This document shows positions 6,372 through 7,990 of a DNA stretch of 7,990 nt, one piece after another. Numbering within the stretch: the stretch's first letter is position 1; each line of letters opens with the position of its first letter. A model generated the notes under the pieces. The model did no database searches and had not been told where the DNA came from. It was given only the letters and a program-made list of their open reading frames with translations. Source of the DNA: an uncultured bacterium (GTDB lineage: Bacteria > Bacillota > Clostridia > Oscillospirales > Oscillospiraceae); contig CAJMQR010000050.1 of the NCBI GenBank assembly GCA_905215665.1, forward strand, positions 1 through 7,990. The letters are read 5' to 3'. The position numbers and the translations under genes were made by a program.

Positions 6372-6796
6372 GCGAATACCGGCCGACCATTGTGGCCTTC
6401 TGCTGCAACTGGTGCTCTTACGCGGGCGCCGATCTTTCCGGCACGAACCGTCTGAATTACCCGGCAAACGTGAAGATCATCCGCATTCCCTGCTCCTGCC
6501 GTCTGAACCCCATGTTCATTCTGCGGGCCTTCCAGCGCGGCGCGGACGGCGTGATTCTGTGCGGCTGCCACCCCGGCGACTGCCACTATACCACCGGCAA
6601 TTACTATGCCCGGCGGCGCATGACGCTGCTGTTTTCCATGCTGGACTATCTTGGCATCGAGCGCGAGCGCACCCGCGTGGAGTGGGTATCCGCGGCGGAG
6701 GGTGCAAAATTCGCCGCCACGATGAACGACTTCGTTCAAACCGTTGCCAAGCTCGGCGAAAACCGGAGACTGGAGGATCTGCGATGCAAAGAGTGA
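6362..6796 (+). CDS. mvhD: MvhD/FlxD-like [2Fe-2S] electron-transfer subunit
   Basis: Bridges an electron-input module to HdrA; in methanogens MvhD links the Mvh hydrogenase to HdrA through one [2Fe-2S] cluster, and in Flx-Hdr clusters the same family is called FlxD. The 144-residue product has the family landmarks CCNWCSYAGADL (14-25), a central PCSCRLNP (43-50), GADGVILCGCHPGDCHY (60-76) and the GN.YA.RR element (79-86). Eight cysteines fall in these blocks (14, 15, 18, 44, 46, 67, 69, 74). The middle block is usually CSGR or CTGR, so Cys46 replaces the common glycine. The start ATG at 6362 lies inside the hdrA end (10-base overlap), with GGAGGT at 6347-6352 as ribosome binding site. No hydrogenase gene is in the window; the neighbours point to NADH-linked Flx input instead. 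Confidence 0.92.
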   Translation: MQISEYRPTIVAFCCNWCSYAGADLSGTNRLNYPANVKIIRIPCSCRLNPMFILRAFQRGADGVILCGCHPGDCHYTTGNYYARRRMTLLFSMLDYLGIERERTRVEWVSAAEGAKFAATMNDFVQTVAKLGENRRLEDLRCKE

Positions 6797-7758
6797 AAGA
6801 AAGAGCCATAGAGCTGCTGTCCTCCGGCGCTGTCGACCGCGTGCTGGGCTGGAAAACGGGAGAGTTCTTTTACGACCTGACCCCCGCGGTCTTTTCCTCC
6901 CCGCAGGAGGCGGAGTCCGCGTTTGAGTACGGTGTTTTTTCCGGTGCAAATCTGTCGAAATACCTGATTGCGGAGTCCCGCCGCGGCGGGAAGATCGCGG
7001 TCTTCCTCAAGCCCTGCGATTCCTATTCCTTCGTCCAGCTGCTCAAGGAGCACCGCATCCTCCGCGAAAATGTCTACGCCGTGGGCGTGCAGTGCGAGGG
7101 GATGTGCGACATTGAGAAGCTCCGGGCGCGGGGCGCGGCTGGCGTGACCGCCGTCGAGGAAGCCGGTGAGGCTCTCATCGCAAAGACCGTCTACGGCGAC
7201 GTAACGGTGCAGAAAAGCGACGTCCTTCTCGGCAAGTGCCAGACCTGCAAAAGCAAAAAGATCGTCTGCTTCGACGAGTTGATCGGCGAGCAGGGCACAG
7301 AACTGGACTCCGGCCGCTTTGAGGAAGTGGAACGTCTGGAGCGGATGACGCCGGAGGAGCGCTTCGCCTTCTGGCGCGGCGAGCTTTCCCGCTGCATCCG
7401 CTGCAACGCCTGCCGGAATGTCTGTCCCGCGTGCAGCTGTGAAAAATGCGTTTTTGACAACCCCGACTCCGGCGTCCGGAACAAGGCTGCCGCCGATTCC
7501 TTTGAGGAAAACCTGTTTCATATCATCCGCGCCTTTCACGTCGCTTCGCGCTGCACGGACTGCGGCGAATGTTCCCGCGTCTGCCCGCAGCATATTCCCC
7601 TGCACCTGCTCAACCGCAAGTTTATCAAGGACATCAACACGCTGTACGGCGAATATCAGGCCGGCGCGGACTTTGAGACGAAGCCGCCGCTGCTGGATTT
7701 CAGCAAGGATGACTGCGAACCGTCCGCAGCTTGTCAGAGAGGAGGCGCAGACGTATGA
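6784..7758 (+). CDS. flxC: FrhB-like iron-sulfur protein, probable FlxC-type subunit
   Basis: Probable electron-relay subunit between an NADH-oxidising flavoprotein and the MvhD-like protein. The 324-residue product has two parts. Residues 1-175 resemble the coenzyme F420 hydrogenase/dehydrogenase beta-subunit family, with VFLKPCDSYSFVQLL around Cys78, Cys104 and Cys108 in VQCEGMCD, and KCQTCKSKK (Cys152, Cys155). Residues 200-270 form a two-cluster ferredoxin: Cys204-Cys207-Cys210-Cys214, followed by an extra cysteine group (217, 219, 222) as often seen in FdhB/FrhB relatives, then Cys257-Cys260-Cys263-Cys267. The start at 6784 is chosen because GGAGG at 6772-6776 sits seven bases before it and homology begins there; upstream in-frame codons overlap mvhD completely. 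It overlaps mvhD by 13 bases. F420 itself is unlikely to be the cofactor in this setting. The flxC label is by position and domain content; a B/C naming swap is possible. Confidence 0.75.
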   Translation: MQRVKERAIELLSSGAVDRVLGWKTGEFFYDLTPAVFSSPQEAESAFEYGVFSGANLSKYLIAESRRGGKIAVFLKPCDSYSFVQLLKEHRILRENVYAVGVQCEGMCDIEKLRARGAAGVTAVEEAGEALIAKTVYGDVTVQKSDVLLGKCQTCKSKKIVCFDELIGEQGTELDSGRFEEVERLERMTPEERFAFWRGELSRCIRCNACRNVCPACSCEKCVFDNPDSGVRNKAAADSFEENLFHIIRAFHVASRCTDCGECSRVCPQHIPLHLLNRKFIKDINTLYGEYQAGADFETKPPLLDFSKDDCEPSAACQRGGADV

Positions 7759-7990
7759 AAAAGCTTGCGCTCTCCCGGCTTGACGCGCTGTTTGCCGCGA
7801 TCGGCGGCCTGCAGCCGCTCTATCTTCCCGCAGACAACGCCTCCGGTCAGGCGGACTTCACGCTGTGGCGGGAGGGAATCTGGCTCTCCGGCCGTCTCAA
7901 CACCGTCCGCAGCGCGAAAGACCTGTTTTTCCCGCAGGTAGAGAATCTTGTCGATTTTCGCGTAAAGGGCAAACAGCTCGAACTGCTCGA
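7755..7990 (+). CDS. flxB: AsrA-like iron-sulfur protein, probable FlxB-type subunit (3'-truncated)
   Basis: Only the first 78 codons are in the window; the frame stays open to the right edge. The segment NTVRSAKDLFFPQVENLVDF (49-68) resembles the N-terminal domain of the anaerobic sulfite reductase subunit A / 4Fe-4S dicluster family, where an 'FFPQ.E.L' block is characteristic. No cysteines have appeared yet; in this family the ferredoxin motifs lie near the C-terminus, beyond the edge. GAGGAGG at 7738-7744 provides a ribosome binding site, and the ATG overlaps the previous stop as ATGA. Following mvhD and a FrhB-like gene, it is most likely FlxB, with an AsrB-like FAD/NAD(H) protein (FlxA) expected next. 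A true sulfite reductase operon is less likely because hdrBCA-mvhD precede it. Confidence 0.65.
   Translation, partial: MKKLALSRLDALFAAIGGLQPLYLPADNASGQADFTLWREGIWLSGRLNTVRSAKDLFFPQVENLVDFRVKGKQLELL

Noticed and set aside
6355..6783. Upstream extension of the FrhB-like gene starting at an ATG at 6355
   Set aside because: It lies wholly within hdrA/mvhD in another frame, and its product is arginine-rich without similarity; a good ribosome binding site and homology begin at 6784.
7755..7990. Anaerobic sulfite reductase operon (asrABC)
   Set aside because: The AsrA-like N-terminus alone is compatible, but hdrBCA, mvhD and a FrhB-like gene immediately upstream fit the Flx-Hdr arrangement better; asrB/asrC are not visible.
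1..7990. tRNA, rRNA, CRISPR array, insertion sequence or prophage signals
   Set aside because: None seen: coding density is near complete, no long direct or inverted repeats were noticed, and no transposase or integrase motif appears in any real frame.

Overview
The window is a GC-rich stretch that looks like it comes from a strict anaerobe. The best fit is a high-GC Clostridia-like Firmicute, for example the Oscillospirales. This rests on strong GGAGG-type ribosome binding sites, a class II fumarase, a lactate-dehydrogenase-type malate dehydrogenase, and a soluble Hdr/Flx iron-sulfur electron-transfer set with no membrane subunit in view. The taxonomic call is an inference; no rRNA or marker gene is present.

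Layout: all eight genes are on the + strand. (1) Positions 1-735 are the C-terminal four fifths of a LysR-family regulator whose DNA-binding half lies upstream of the window. (2) Positions 736-851 are the only real non-coding gap. It has a perfect TATAAT -10 box, inverted and direct repeats of a CGATA/GATATA element around it, and a small GC-rich hairpin near the expected transcript start. (3) Positions 852-3183 encode malate dehydrogenase and class II fumarase (oxaloacetate <-> malate <-> fumarate). (4) Positions 3199-7990 encode HdrB, HdrC, HdrA, an MvhD/FlxD-like protein, a FrhB-like iron-sulfur protein (FlxC-like) and the start of an AsrA-like protein (FlxB-like), which runs off the right edge. 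Gaps between genes are 15 nt or less, and four of the last five junctions overlap by 4-13 nt. Everything from 852 onward therefore looks like one operon.

How it may work together: Hdr/Flx assemblies are known from sulfate reducers and other anaerobes as soluble NADH-linked flavin-based bifurcation or confurcation machines. NADH is handled by FlxA, which would be expected just downstream; FlxB, FlxC and FlxD relay electrons, HdrA splits them on FAD between ferredoxin and HdrBC, and HdrBC serves a disulfide or another high-potential acceptor. Here this machine shares an operon with the two C4-dicarboxylate enzymes that interconvert oxaloacetate, malate and fumarate. The attractive hypothesis, not proven by the sequence, is a soluble NADH/ferredoxin-linked route that feeds fumarate reduction (or runs backwards for succinate or malate oxidation), controlled by the upstream LysR protein. 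The malate dehydrogenase is notable in its own right: its body is lactate-dehydrogenase-like, but the key specificity position carries the arginine typical of malate dehydrogenases.
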